Assembly: GCA_001783255.1 (NCBI GenBank)
Contig: MFRB01000054.1
Span: 1 to 12,986, forward strand
Reading direction: 5' to 3'
DNA length: 12,986 nucleotides
Source of the DNA: Candidatus Magasanikbacteria bacterium RIFOXYD12_FULL_33_17
Lineage (GTDB): Bacteria; Patescibacteriota; Patescibacteriia; Magasanikbacterales; UBA922
This document shows positions 5,845 to 12,667 of this stretch, one piece after another (position 1 is the first letter of the stretch; each line of letters starts with the position of its first letter). A program made the translations under genes and the position numbers. The notes beneath the pieces are model-generated. The model was not told where the DNA came from. It searched no databases and saw only the letters and a program-made list of their open reading frames with translations.

Positions 5845-7779
5845 ATGCTTTCTAATTCTAATAAAATCGTTTTACCTTTAATTAGCTTTTTGGCTATTGT
5901 AGGTTTATTTGCTTTCAATCCTGCTGTTACCAAAGCTGCCTCTGGTATGCCTGTCGTGGCTGTCAGTGACCCTGGTTTTGCTGCACAATATATTAGTCAA
6001 ACTATTAGTGATCCTATCAAAATTGAAGCAGGTTCTACAGTCACTGTAGACGTCAAGTTCAAAAATGTTGGTACCAAAAATTGGGAAGCTAACAATCGTA
6101 ACTTTTTGTCAGCTTTTACGATGGAACCACGTTATCATATTTCTGTATTTGCTACTAGTAATTGGATAGACAAAACTGAAACTGCAAAAATGTCTCCTAG
6201 TGTTGTCAAACCTGGTGAATATGGTACTTTGACTGTACAATTAAAAGCTCCAGAAAAAGTAGGTACTTATACTGAAAAATTTTGGTTAGCTTCACAAAAC
6301 CATTCTTGGGTTAAAGGTGGTTATTTTTATTTTATTATTAATGTAGTTGCCAAATCCACTGTTACACCAACGGCTCCTGTTGTCACTACTCCAGTTACTG
6401 TAACACCAAGTTCCAATACTTCAGATACTTCTACTGTTGTAAGTGCTTACAAAGCTAAGAAGTTTTTTAGCAATGTCAAAGATATCAAAGCTTCTGGTGC
6501 TTCTCAAATAAAAGTTATACTTGGTTTACAAAATTTAGGTACAGCTACTTGGCAGAAATATAGTTTTGTGGCTAATAGTCCTCTTTCTTTGGCTAGTGCT
6601 GCTGATTTGAGTTTTGCTGATAGTTCTTGGCAAAATAGTAATACTATTTTTGAAAAAACCCAAGCTGTAGCTCAATGGAGTACAACTAGAGATGAATTTA
6701 ACATCGTGACTCCTGCCAAAAAAGGTAGTTATACACTTACTTTGAAAGTAAAAGCTGATAATCAAGAAATCAATGATTTGGAAATCAATATCCCTGTGGA
6801 GGTAACTTCTGATGCTCCAAATTATGTACCACCATTTTTCAATAGTAACAATAATAACAATACAAATACTATTGTCGAAGAAACTCCACGTCTTAGTGAA
6901 GAACCAAAGATTCGTGTAGGAATTTGGCAAAATCCTACTGATCAAGTTCAGTTTCAATCTGCTGATGATGATTATGTTGTTTATTCTGCTGAGGTTTTGC
7001 AAGGTGTATTAGCAAAAAATACTTTGGCAACATTGTATTATGAAAATGGTATTTATCATTTTGTTTCAACTAATTTAAATTTTTCTAGTTCAGATTATAT
7101 TCGTTTATCTCCTTCTAGTAATATGCATGCTGTCTATACATTGCTCAATTATAATAGAGCTGTTAGTTGGAAAGGTCCTATGAATTTCAATAAGTATCGT
7201 GGTGCCATGGAACTTAGAAAAATAAATAGTGGTACAGATGTTTATGTAATTGAAGAAGTTTTGATGGAAGATTATGTCGCAGGTATTGCTGAGACTTCGA
7301 ATGCTGGTCCAATTGAATATATCAAAGCCTTGCTTACAGCTGCTCGCACTTATGCTTATTATGTAGCCAATTATACTAGCAAACATGATGCTCGTAACTT
7401 CGATGTTGTCGCACACACTGGTGACCAGCTTTACTTAGGTTATGCTAGTGAACTTCTTATGCCAAATGTTGTCGCAGCCCAAAGAGCTACTAGAGGTTAT
7501 ATGGCTACTTATGACAGTAATTATATTATCACACCATATTATAGTACTAGTGATGGTCGTACCAGAAGTTGGGCAGAAGTTTGGGGTGGTAGTAATAGAC
7601 CTTGGTTAGTATCTGTTCCTGCAACTTATGACAAACGAGATGGCAAAGCTATGGCAGGTCATGGTGTAGGTATGAGTGCTCGTGATGCTGCTTATATGGC
7701 TGATGAAGGTGGAAAAAATTGGCAAGAAATATTAAAATATTATTATACAGGTGTAAATGTTAATTTGATTTACCAATAA
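5845..7779 (+). CDS. Secreted SpoIID/LytB-domain protein with two NBR1-type Ig-like domains
   Basis: A 644-residue exported protein. A signal peptide (1 to about 32, core LPLISFLAIVGLFAF, then VTKAAS) leads into two Trp-containing beta domains of the NBR1 Ig-like type (about 46-168 and 203-320). They share the pattern of a hydrophobic strand, F/LQN-GT--W, then an aromatic strand. A Thr/Pro/Ser linker (169-200) and an Asn-run linker (333-342) separate the parts. The C terminus (about 440-637) is a SpoIID domain: YVAGIAETSN (477-486) with the likely catalytic Glu483, TAARTYAYY (498-506), YYSTSDGRT (565-573) and GHGVGMS (605-611). SpoIID enzymes cleave peptidoglycan glycan strands lacking stem peptides. 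No Cys ligands for the zinc site of some homologues are present. Sporulation is not implied. The next gene starts 6 nt later. Confidence 0.87.
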   Translation: MLSNSNKIVLPLISFLAIVGLFAFNPAVTKAASGMPVVAVSDPGFAAQYISQTISDPIKIEAGSTVTVDVKFKNVGTKNWEANNRNFLSAFTMEPRYHISVFATSNWIDKTETAKMSPSVVKPGEYGTLTVQLKAPEKVGTYTEKFWLASQNHSWVKGGYFYFIINVVAKSTVTPTAPVVTTPVTVTPSSNTSDTSTVVSAYKAKKFFSNVKDIKASGASQIKVILGLQNLGTATWQKYSFVANSPLSLASAADLSFADSSWQNSNTIFEKTQAVAQWSTTRDEFNIVTPAKKGSYTLTLKVKADNQEINDLEINIPVEVTSDAPNYVPPFFNSNNNNNTNTIVEETPRLSEEPKIRVGIWQNPTDQVQFQSADDDYVVYSAEVLQGVLAKNTLATLYYENGIYHFVSTNLNFSSSDYIRLSPSSNMHAVYTLLNYNRAVSWKGPMNFNKYRGAMELRKINSGTDVYVIEEVLMEDYVAGIAETSNAGPIEYIKALLTAARTYAYYVANYTSKHDARNFDVVAHTGDQLYLGYASELLMPNVVAAQRATRGYMATYDSNYIITPYYSTSDGRTRSWAEVWGGSNRPWLVSVPATYDKRDGKAMAGHGVGMSARDAAYMADEGGKNWQEILKYYYTGVNVNLIYQ

Positions 7780-7785
7780 TTAGCT

Positions 7786-8484
7786 ATGACAAATTTGTCT
7801 TTCAAAAAGAAATGTCTGATGCCGACACATCGTGTTTGTCTGCGACTAAAAGCTTTGCGTGAAGAAAAAAATGTTTCTTTATCAGAGTTAGAAATTAAAA
7901 CTAAAATAAACAAATTGTATCTAAAAGCTCTTGAAGAATGCCGTTTTTCTGATATACCACAATCTTCTTTGTATAAGAAAAATTTTATCAAAAAGTATGC
8001 CAAAGCGCTTGGTGAAGATCCTACTTGTTTTGTTGAGCAGTTTGTTACCGAAGAATTGACTTATGCTACAAATGAAGATGTTTCACCTAATTTAACTTAC
8101 AAAAGATATTATTTTAGTAATATCCCAAATATTTTGCGTGTTTCTTTGTTTAGTTTTGTTGTGGGTGCCTTATTATTATTTTTGGGATTTCATATTAAAA
8201 ATATTTTGACACCTCCAAGTTTGCAAGTAATTTCTCCTGAAAATGGTTATATTAGTGATAGTAATTTTATTGATGTTAATGGGAAAACTGATCCTGAAAT
8301 ACAAATAACCATAAACAATGAGCTAGTCAAAAATGATGAAAACGGTAATTTTAGTCAGAATATAAATTTATTACCTGGTATCAATACTTTTGTTATAGAA
8401 GCTAAGAATAAACATGGTAAAATTACGGAGGAAGTAAGGAACGTGATTTATAAGAGTAATGGTAATAGTTTGTCTCGTAAATAA
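7786..8484 (+). CDS. RodZ-like membrane protein: cytosolic HTH, one TM helix, Ig-like outer domain
   Basis: A 232-residue bitopic protein. Residues 18-86 form an HTH_25/Xre-like domain as in RodZ (LKALREEKNVSLSELEIKTKI, then YLKALEE...IPQSSLYKKNFIKKYAKALG). A transmembrane helix follows (about 117-137, LRVSLFSFVVGALLLFLGF). The outer part (146-222) is a beta-rich Ig-like repeat resembling Glucodextran_B/Big modules (ISPENGYISDSNFIDVNGKTDPE...LPGINTFVIEAKNKHGK). RodZ links the MreB cytoskeleton to the wall machinery, so a role in cell shape or envelope assembly is plausible, though no mreB is in view. The gene follows the SpoIID gene by 6 nt and ends 18 nt before a strong terminator, so the two form an operon. 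An alternative ATG at 7819 would remove 11 residues. Confidence 0.8.
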   Translation: MTNLSFKKKCLMPTHRVCLRLKALREEKNVSLSELEIKTKINKLYLKALEECRFSDIPQSSLYKKNFIKKYAKALGEDPTCFVEQFVTEELTYATNEDVSPNLTYKRYYFSNIPNILRVSLFSFVVGALLLFLGFHIKNILTPPSLQVISPENGYISDSNFIDVNGKTDPEIQITINNELVKNDENGNFSQNINLLPGINTFVIEAKNKHGKITEEVRNVIYKSNGNSLSRK

Positions 8485-8502
8485 AATTTATTGAATAGAT
8501 TG

Positions 8503-8528
8503 AAAAAACGACTTAGAGTCGTTTTTTT
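8503..8528. terminator. Strong bidirectional intrinsic terminator
   Basis: AAAAAACGACT (8503-8513) pairs perfectly with AGTCGTTTTTT (8517-8527) around a TAG loop. T-runs follow on both strands. It lies between the convergent ends of the RodZ-like gene (8484) and the cupin gene (8536) and should stop both transcripts. Confidence 0.85.
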
Positions 8529-8535
8529 GTTTGTA

Positions 8536-8877
8536 TTATTTTCTATTATAATCATCTTCCAATCTGACTATATCATTTTCATCAAATTCTCCAAATGATA
8601 TTTCCATGATTTCTAGTGTATCATTAGTTGTCATCATACGATGTTTTGTTTCTTTTGGTATAGAATGTTCATCACCTTTTTTTACATCAATAGTCTCTTC
8701 GCCAATAATGATTTTTCCACTTCCGCTGACTACTCGCCAGAATTCATCACGCTTGTGATGATATTGTAGACTAAGTCTGGAATTTGGTTTGACTGTGATT
8801 ATTTTTACAGTAGTTTTTTCATTGTGGCAAAATTGGTCGAACTTTCCCCAAGGTCTTTCTTCGGAGTATTTATTCAT
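8536..8877 (-). CDS. Cupin of the mannose-6-phosphate isomerase type II C-terminal family
   Basis: A 113-residue single cupin domain from the ATG at 8877. ERPWGKFDQF (residues 7-16) is the typical opening of this family. LSLQYHHKRDEFWRVVSGSG (35-54) carries the first metal-binding motif (Gln38, His40, Glu45), and IPKETKHRM (73-81) supplies the last histidine (His79). In full-length enzymes this domain follows a GDP-mannose pyrophosphorylase and isomerises fructose-6-P and mannose-6-P; here it stands alone, as in many small homologues, so activity is likely but not certain. A TTG four codons upstream (8889) is also in frame, but the ATG leaves only 1 nt after the preceding gene. It is the last gene of the four-gene minus-strand cassette. 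Confidence 0.85.
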   Translation of the reverse strand: MNKYSEERPWGKFDQFCHNEKTTVKIITVKPNSRLSLQYHHKRDEFWRVVSGSGKIIIGEETIDVKKGDEHSIPKETKHRMMTTNDTLEIMEISFGEFDENDIVRLEDDYNRK

Positions 8878-8878
8878 A

Positions 8879-9445
8879 TTATAAATCAAATTTTTCTTTT
8901 ATCATCTGGGCTGTTTTATCAGCTTCAAGATTGCTGTTATTTATTTTTAGATAATTTTTGTAGGTTATTTCTCCAGAGTTTGAGTTCATCCTGAATTTTG
9001 TCATAGAATCTTTCAAGTCTTTTTCAGATTTTTCAATATTTCTTTTGCTTGGTTTGTGTTCTAGGCGATGTGGTGTGATGTTGCGTCTAAGTCTTTCATC
9101 TAAATTGGCTTCTAACTCGACTAAATAAACATTAGCACCTTTGGATTCAAATATTTCAGTAATTTTTTTTACATAGTTAGTATCTTTTGGACTATTGAAA
9201 TCCCAAATGAAAGTAAAAATGATGCCTGGTATTTCACTTTTGGCAACAGCTTTGAGAACGTCTTCGCGCAATTTTTTTACCAGCTTAATACTTACAGGTG
9301 ATCCATAATCAAAAAAAGGTAATACTATATCAATAGTCATGTGATTATGAAATAATTTCAAATCAGTAATTTTTTCTAGTTCGTGCCCAACTGTCATTTT
9401 ACCGACAGCTTGTGGTCCAAAAATGATAATTAGTTTTGGTTTCAT
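8879..9445 (-). CDS. P-loop NTPase, small-molecule kinase-like (AAA_33/shikimate kinase-like)
   Basis: A 188-residue P-loop protein. FGPQAVGKMTVG (9-20) is the Walker A loop. The residue after the lysine is Met rather than Ser/Thr, followed by Thr18, a variant I associate with a known family that also shares the FHNHMTID (32-39) and VLPFF (41-45) segments seen here. GIIFTFIWDF (74-83) is the buried strand of Walker B type. The stretch LDERLRRNITPHRLEHKPSK (115-134) looks like the arginine-rich LID of nucleoside or small-molecule kinases. It probably phosphorylates a small metabolite with ATP; the substrate is unknown. It is spaced 1 nt from the HD gene before it and 1 nt from the cupin after it, so translation may be coupled. 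Confidence 0.8.
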   Translation of the reverse strand: MKPKLIIIFGPQAVGKMTVGHELEKITDLKLFHNHMTIDIVLPFFDYGSPVSIKLVKKLREDVLKAVAKSEIPGIIFTFIWDFNSPKDTNYVKKITEIFESKGANVYLVELEANLDERLRRNITPHRLEHKPSKRNIEKSEKDLKDSMTKFRMNSNSGEITYKNYLKINNSNLEADKTAQMIKEKFDL

Positions 9446-9446
9446 A

Positions 9447-10058
9447 TTATCTATTTTTATTTGTGTAGATGTCTTCCCACCATTCTGAGATTTTGCCAGC
9501 CATTATTTCTTCTGCCAACTTCTTGGCAGACTCAGTATTGAGGCTTTTGTATTGGATATTTTCAGTTTGTCCTTCACCTTTGCCATGAAGCCAGATAGAG
9601 GCTTCTTGGTTACCTTGGTGAGTGTATTCTTTGAGGAGTAGTATCTGGTCTATCATATCAGCATCTTTGGCGACTATAGCTTCTTTGCTTTCACGTTTTT
9701 CGAATTCAGTACTCATGTCAAACAAATCAGGAAAAGGTAAATCTCCAAGTTGATCTTTGATAATTTCATCTTCAAATATTTTGACGTATTTTTTGTGAAT
9801 ATAATTGTGGTCGCCACTTCTGATTTCTCCCAAGTCATGAGTAAGTGCCATAAGAGTAGTCTTGTATGGATCAACATTTTCTAATTTTGCGAGAAACCAG
9901 GCGACAAGGCCGACTCTGTAAGAGTGTGTAGCGATGTTATCTGATAAATCTTGAGTGAGCAAGACTTGTTGGTGCATGCGAGGAAGTTTGCGCATAGTAC
10001 CAACTTCAAAAAGAAAGTTGGCTATTTTTTTGTAAGAGTTTGGAGTTGTTTCTGGCAT
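9447..10058 (-). CDS. HD-domain hydrolase, YfbR/HD_3-like
   Basis: A 203-residue all-helical HD-domain phosphohydrolase. The metal-binding set is complete: His45 in NIATHSYRVG, His74-Asp75 in ALTHDLGEI, and Asp132 in VAKDADMIDQ. Glu78 and the following SGDHNYIHK match the pattern of 5'-deoxynucleotidases such as YfbR, where this segment follows the HD pair. The likely reaction is dephosphorylation of a nucleotide or related phosphoester using a divalent metal. Length and motif spacing are normal for the family. The gene begins 5 nt after the HAD gene and ends 1 nt before the P-loop gene. The start is the ATG at 10058, after an A-rich stretch. The substrate is inferred only from family resemblance. 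Confidence 0.87.
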   Translation of the reverse strand: MPETTPNSYKKIANFLFEVGTMRKLPRMHQQVLLTQDLSDNIATHSYRVGLVAWFLAKLENVDPYKTTLMALTHDLGEIRSGDHNYIHKKYVKIFEDEIIKDQLGDLPFPDLFDMSTEFEKRESKEAIVAKDADMIDQILLLKEYTHQGNQEASIWLHGKGEGQTENIQYKSLNTESAKKLAEEIMAGKISEWWEDIYTNKNR

Positions 10059-10063
10059 ATTTT

Positions 10064-10675
10064 TTAGATTATATTTTTTATTTCTAAAATATCATCTATC
10101 AGAAAATCTGGATGGGCTTCTGATAATTTTTCTTTTACTTGAAATCCCCAACTTATACCTATAGTTTTTACATCTGCAAATTTACCAGCTTCCACATCTC
10201 CAGAAGTGTCACCGACATAATATGTAGAGTTTTTATCCAAATTAAATTCTTTAATGAGTGAAGATATAATCTCACCTTTTTCATGTATGTCTCCAATCAC
10301 TTTTGTGAATAAATTTGATAATCCTGATTTTTTTGTTTCTGGAATTAATTTAGAAATGGGATCTGAACTTAGAATAAATATTTTATAATTTTTTGTATGG
10401 AGTAATTCAATTATTTGGTCTACATTTTTGTAAATCTCTGCTTCATCTACTTGATGTATATATTTTTCATATAATTCACATTGTTTTTCTCTGGACAAAT
10501 CTGGAAAATATTTATTCCAAAATTTCATATATGGTAGGGTATGATTTAACTTAATTTCTTTTTCTGAAATTGGTTCTTTGTTTAGTTCTTTAAAAATCAA
10601 GTTACAAACTTGGTAAAAACAATGGAAGTTATCATTTAGTGTTCCTGACCAATCAAAAATAAAGGCTTTGTTCAT
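10064..10675 (-). CDS. HAD-superfamily hydrolase
   Basis: A 203-residue HAD phosphatase of the phosphoglycolate-phosphatase-like group. Motif I is FDWSGTL (7-13), with nucleophile Asp8 but Ser10 at the position where phosphatases normally have the acid/base Asp. Motif II is ILSSD (101-105), the likely motif III lysine is Lys133, and motif IV is VGDTSGDVEAG (154-164) with Asp156 and Asp160. A helical cap spans about 15-85. The Ser substitution may slow hydrolysis or change the reaction. The gene is the first of the minus-strand cassette HAD-HD-P-loop-cupin; its promoter lies in the 182-nt spacer shared with recA. Repair or recycling of a sugar or nucleotide phosphate is a reasonable guess only. 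Confidence 0.85.
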   Translation of the reverse strand: MNKAFIFDWSGTLNDNFHCFYQVCNLIFKELNKEPISEKEIKLNHTLPYMKFWNKYFPDLSREKQCELYEKYIHQVDEAEIYKNVDQIIELLHTKNYKIFILSSDPISKLIPETKKSGLSNLFTKVIGDIHEKGEIISSLIKEFNLDKNSTYYVGDTSGDVEAGKFADVKTIGISWGFQVKEKLSEAHPDFLIDDILEIKNII

Positions 10676-10714
10676 ATTTTTTATAAATTTTATATATCAA
10701 TTATAGTGTATTTT

Positions 10715-10742
10715 AGTATACCATTTCACTCACAAAAAACAA
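10715..10742 (-). promoter_or_regulatory. Promoter of the HAD-HD-kinase-cupin cassette
   Basis: On the minus strand, TTGTTT (10737-10742) and TATACT (10715-10720) have a 16-nt spacer. A second TATAAT occurs at 10700-10705 with a weak -35. The -35 elements of this promoter and of the recA promoter are only 2 bp apart, so the two are back to back. Confidence 0.4.
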
Positions 10743-10744
10743 GT

Positions 10745-10773
10745 TTGACACAATATCTCACTCGTAGTAAAAT
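10745..10773 (+). promoter_or_regulatory. recA promoter (near-consensus)
   Basis: TTGACA (10745-10750), a perfect -35 box, is followed by a 17-nt spacer and TAAAAT (10768-10773). Transcription would begin near 10780. I see no LexA-type box, neither a CTGT-N8-ACAG nor a GAAC-N4-GTTC form, in 10676-10857. Confidence 0.7.
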
Positions 10774-10780
10774 TAAGCAC

Positions 10781-10853
10781 GGAGGAGAGGGTTTTGCCTC
10801 TTTTTTATTCTAAATATAAGCCTGTCTTTTTTAAATTAACTCAATATAAGTAA
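10781..10853 (+). other. recA leader: GGAGG, hairpin with T-run, possible leader peptide
   Basis: GGAGG at 10781-10785 is directly followed by a 5-bp hairpin (AGAGG 10786-10790 with CCTCT 10797-10801) and a T-run to 10806, terminator-like and only a few nt after the expected start point. A 19-codon frame with a TTG start at 10794, 8 nt after GGAGG, ends in TAA at 10851-10853, 4 nt before the recA ATG. Attenuation or translational coupling is possible but unproven. Confidence 0.35.
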
Positions 10854-10857
10854 TATT

Positions 10858-11916
10858 ATGGCAACAAAGAAAGAAAATCCAAAAATGGAAGCTGCTAAGA
10901 CAGCAATAGACCAAATTAGACAAAAATATGGTGACAACTCCATCATGCGCTTCGGTGAAGCCAAAGCTATGGAAGTGGACGCAGTTTCTACAGGCTCACT
11001 TTCATTAGATATCGCTTTAGGTGTTGGTGGCGTACCACGTGGACGTGTTATTGAGATCTTCGGACCAGAAGCTTCTGGTAAGACTACTCTAGCTCAACAT
11101 ATCATCGCTGAAGTTCAAAAATTGGGTGGTATTGCTGCTTTCATTGATGCTGAGCATGCTCTTGATCCAGAATACGCCAAGAAAATTGGCGTTGATGTCG
11201 ATGCTTTGTATATTTCTCAACCAGATACTGGTGAACAAGCTTTAGAAATCTTAGAAACTTTGGTTCGTTCCAATGCTGTTGACGTCGTAGTCGTCGATTC
11301 TGTAGCGGCTCTTGTACCAAAAGCCGAAATCGAAGGTGAAATGGGGGATAGTCATATGGGCTTGCAAGCTAGACTTATGTCTCAAGCTTTGCGTAAGCTA
11401 ACTGGTATTGTTTCCAAAACACATACTGTCGTTGTTTTCATCAACCAAACTCGTCAAAAGATTGGTGTATTTTTTGGTAATCCAGAAACTACTACCGGTG
11501 GTAATGCACTAAAATTCTATTCATCAGTTCGTATTGAAGTTCGTCGTAGTGCTCAAATCAAACAAGGTGACAAAATTATTGGTAACAGAGTGAAAGCCAA
11601 AATTGTGAAGAACAAAGTGGCAGCACCTTTCCGTACTACTGAATTTGATATCATGTACAACGAAGGTATTTCCGTTTCTGGAGATTTGATAGATACAGGT
11701 GTATTTTACAAAGTTTTGCAAAAGTCTGGTAATAGTTATGGTTTTGGTGAAGAGAAGTTGGGAGTAGGTAGAGAAAAAGCCAAACAATTCCTTCGTGAAA
11801 ATCCAAAGTTGATGGCTGACATCAGAGTTAAAGTTTGGGAAGCTGTCAAAGCTGGTGAAGCCCCTGAGGAAGAAAAAGGCAAGGCTGGTGAAAAAGAGAG
11901 TGTTGATGAAGAATAA
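10858..11916 (+). CDS. recA: Recombinase RecA
   Basis: A 352-residue full-length RecA. The N-terminal helix region (to about 35) includes IRQKYGDNSIMRFG. Walker A is GPEASGKTT (69-77), the catalytic glutamate is Glu99 in DAEHALDP, and Walker B is VVVVDSVAALVP (143-154). Loop L1 lies near EGEMGDSHMGLQARLMSQ (159-176), and loop L2 is NQTRQKIGVFFGNPETTTGG (196-215). The C-terminal domain ends in an acidic tail rich in Glu, as usual. It forms ATP-dependent filaments on single-stranded DNA, drives strand exchange and stimulates LexA-type self-cleavage. There is no intein or interruption. Codons seem more C-ending than in the neighbouring genes, consistent with higher expression. No Shine-Dalgarno precedes the ATG. 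The gene stands alone between the divergent cassette and an insertion sequence. Confidence 0.98.
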   Translation: MATKKENPKMEAAKTAIDQIRQKYGDNSIMRFGEAKAMEVDAVSTGSLSLDIALGVGGVPRGRVIEIFGPEASGKTTLAQHIIAEVQKLGGIAAFIDAEHALDPEYAKKIGVDVDALYISQPDTGEQALEILETLVRSNAVDVVVVDSVAALVPKAEIEGEMGDSHMGLQARLMSQALRKLTGIVSKTHTVVVFINQTRQKIGVFFGNPETTTGGNALKFYSSVRIEVRRSAQIKQGDKIIGNRVKAKIVKNKVAAPFRTTEFDIMYNEGISVSGDLIDTGVFYKVLQKSGNSYGFGEEKLGVGREKAKQFLRENPKLMADIRVKVWEAVKAGEAPEEEKGKAGEKESVDEE

Positions 11917-11936
11917 TTTTCATTAAAATATAAAAC

Positions 11937-11987
11937 AAAAAAACAGACACTGGTAACTAAATTGGTTGGTAAAAAGAAAGTTGTCTG
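11937..11987 (-). terminator. Possible terminator of the transposase gene
   Basis: Read on the minus strand, CAGACA (11982-11987) pairs with TGTCTG (11944-11949), with two more pairs past a one-base bulge, around a long loop. A run of seven T (11937-11943) follows at once. It lies 17 nt after the transposase stop. On the plus strand no T-run follows, so it would not end recA. Confidence 0.35.
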
Positions 11988-12003
11988 AAGAAAACCTGAC
12001 AGA

Positions 12004-12657
12004 TTATTGAGTCTTACGAAAGTAATGAATAGCATTCAAAATAAGCTCGGCGTTAGCCGGGCTTTTTAGTCCTCTCATAGTTTTAAGGCGGGTATTTAAA
12101 TGACTAATATAACCTTCAATTCTGTTACTTGTATTTGGTATATTATAAACATCTTGGTATTTAAGAAAAGTAAATGCTTTGTCTAAAGTAAAAACAAAAC
12201 TTTTAACTACATTCTTTTCTCCATCACCTTGTGGTGTCCACATCTTTAAAACTACTCTTTCGAAATGTTGCCATCTTAGTTGTTTTTGTTTTTCGTTTTT
12301 AGAAGCTAGAACCAGTTTAGCATACTTGTAAATGTAATATTTTCTAAGTGTAGATTTCATTCTCTTCTTAGGCATTCTAAATCCTCTTCGTATGTCTCTT
12401 AAAATATGTACGTGACATCTCTGGTGTATGTTTAATTCAAAATAACGCAAAGTAGAGCTAATTCCTTTACCACCATCACTAACTATGACTTCTGGCACAT
12501 AGCCTTGTAATTCTAGTTCTTCTAATAATACACGGTAGCCATAAGTACACTCTCGTCCTTTTCTTAAGTGTCTGTTGACTAAGCCAATTTGAGTATCTAA
12601 AGCTAGATATTCATAATATTCTTTACCACCAATACTATGGTGTGTAGCATCTAGCAA
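12004..12657 (-). CDS. IS256/MULE-like transposase, catalytic part (second frame)
   Basis: A 217-residue open frame holding the DDE domain. LLDATHH supplies the first Asp (residue 3). VIVSDGGKGI (57-66) supplies the second (Asp61) and is followed by QRCHVHILRDIRR (79-91), the hallmark CH-H segment of IS256 and Mutator-like transposases. NRIEGYISHLNTRLKTMRGL (178-197) gives the catalytic Glu181. The frame starts at a TTG and is open upstream into NFHSASRVCL, which has no sensible start. This shows it is the continuation of the 12668-12943 frame; joined, they would give about 312 residues, normal for one protein. The break lies at an A7 run (12683-12689). The element may be inactive, may use slippage, or may reflect a sequencing indel. 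Confidence 0.75.
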   Translation of the reverse strand: MLDATHHSIGGKEYYEYLALDTQIGLVNRHLRKGRECTYGYRVLLEELELQGYVPEVIVSDGGKGISSTLRYFELNIHQRCHVHILRDIRRGFRMPKKRMKSTLRKYYIYKYAKLVLASKNEKQKQLRWQHFERVVLKMWTPQGDGEKNVVKSFVFTLDKAFTFLKYQDVYNIPNTSNRIEGYISHLNTRLKTMRGLKSPANAELILNAIHYFRKTQ

Positions 12658-12667
12658 ACAAACCCGA

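Noticed and set aside
6535..7416. Minus-strand open frames within the SpoIID gene
   Set aside because: Low-complexity Ser/Ile/Thr-rich translations opposite a well-supported gene.
10676..10857. LexA box in front of recA
   Set aside because: Neither the CTGT-N8-ACAG nor the GAAC-N4-GTTC pattern is present in the spacer.
11524..12035. Minus-strand open frames overlapping the end of recA
   Set aside because: Shadows of recA; no motif, and one crosses the recA stop and the insertion-sequence end.
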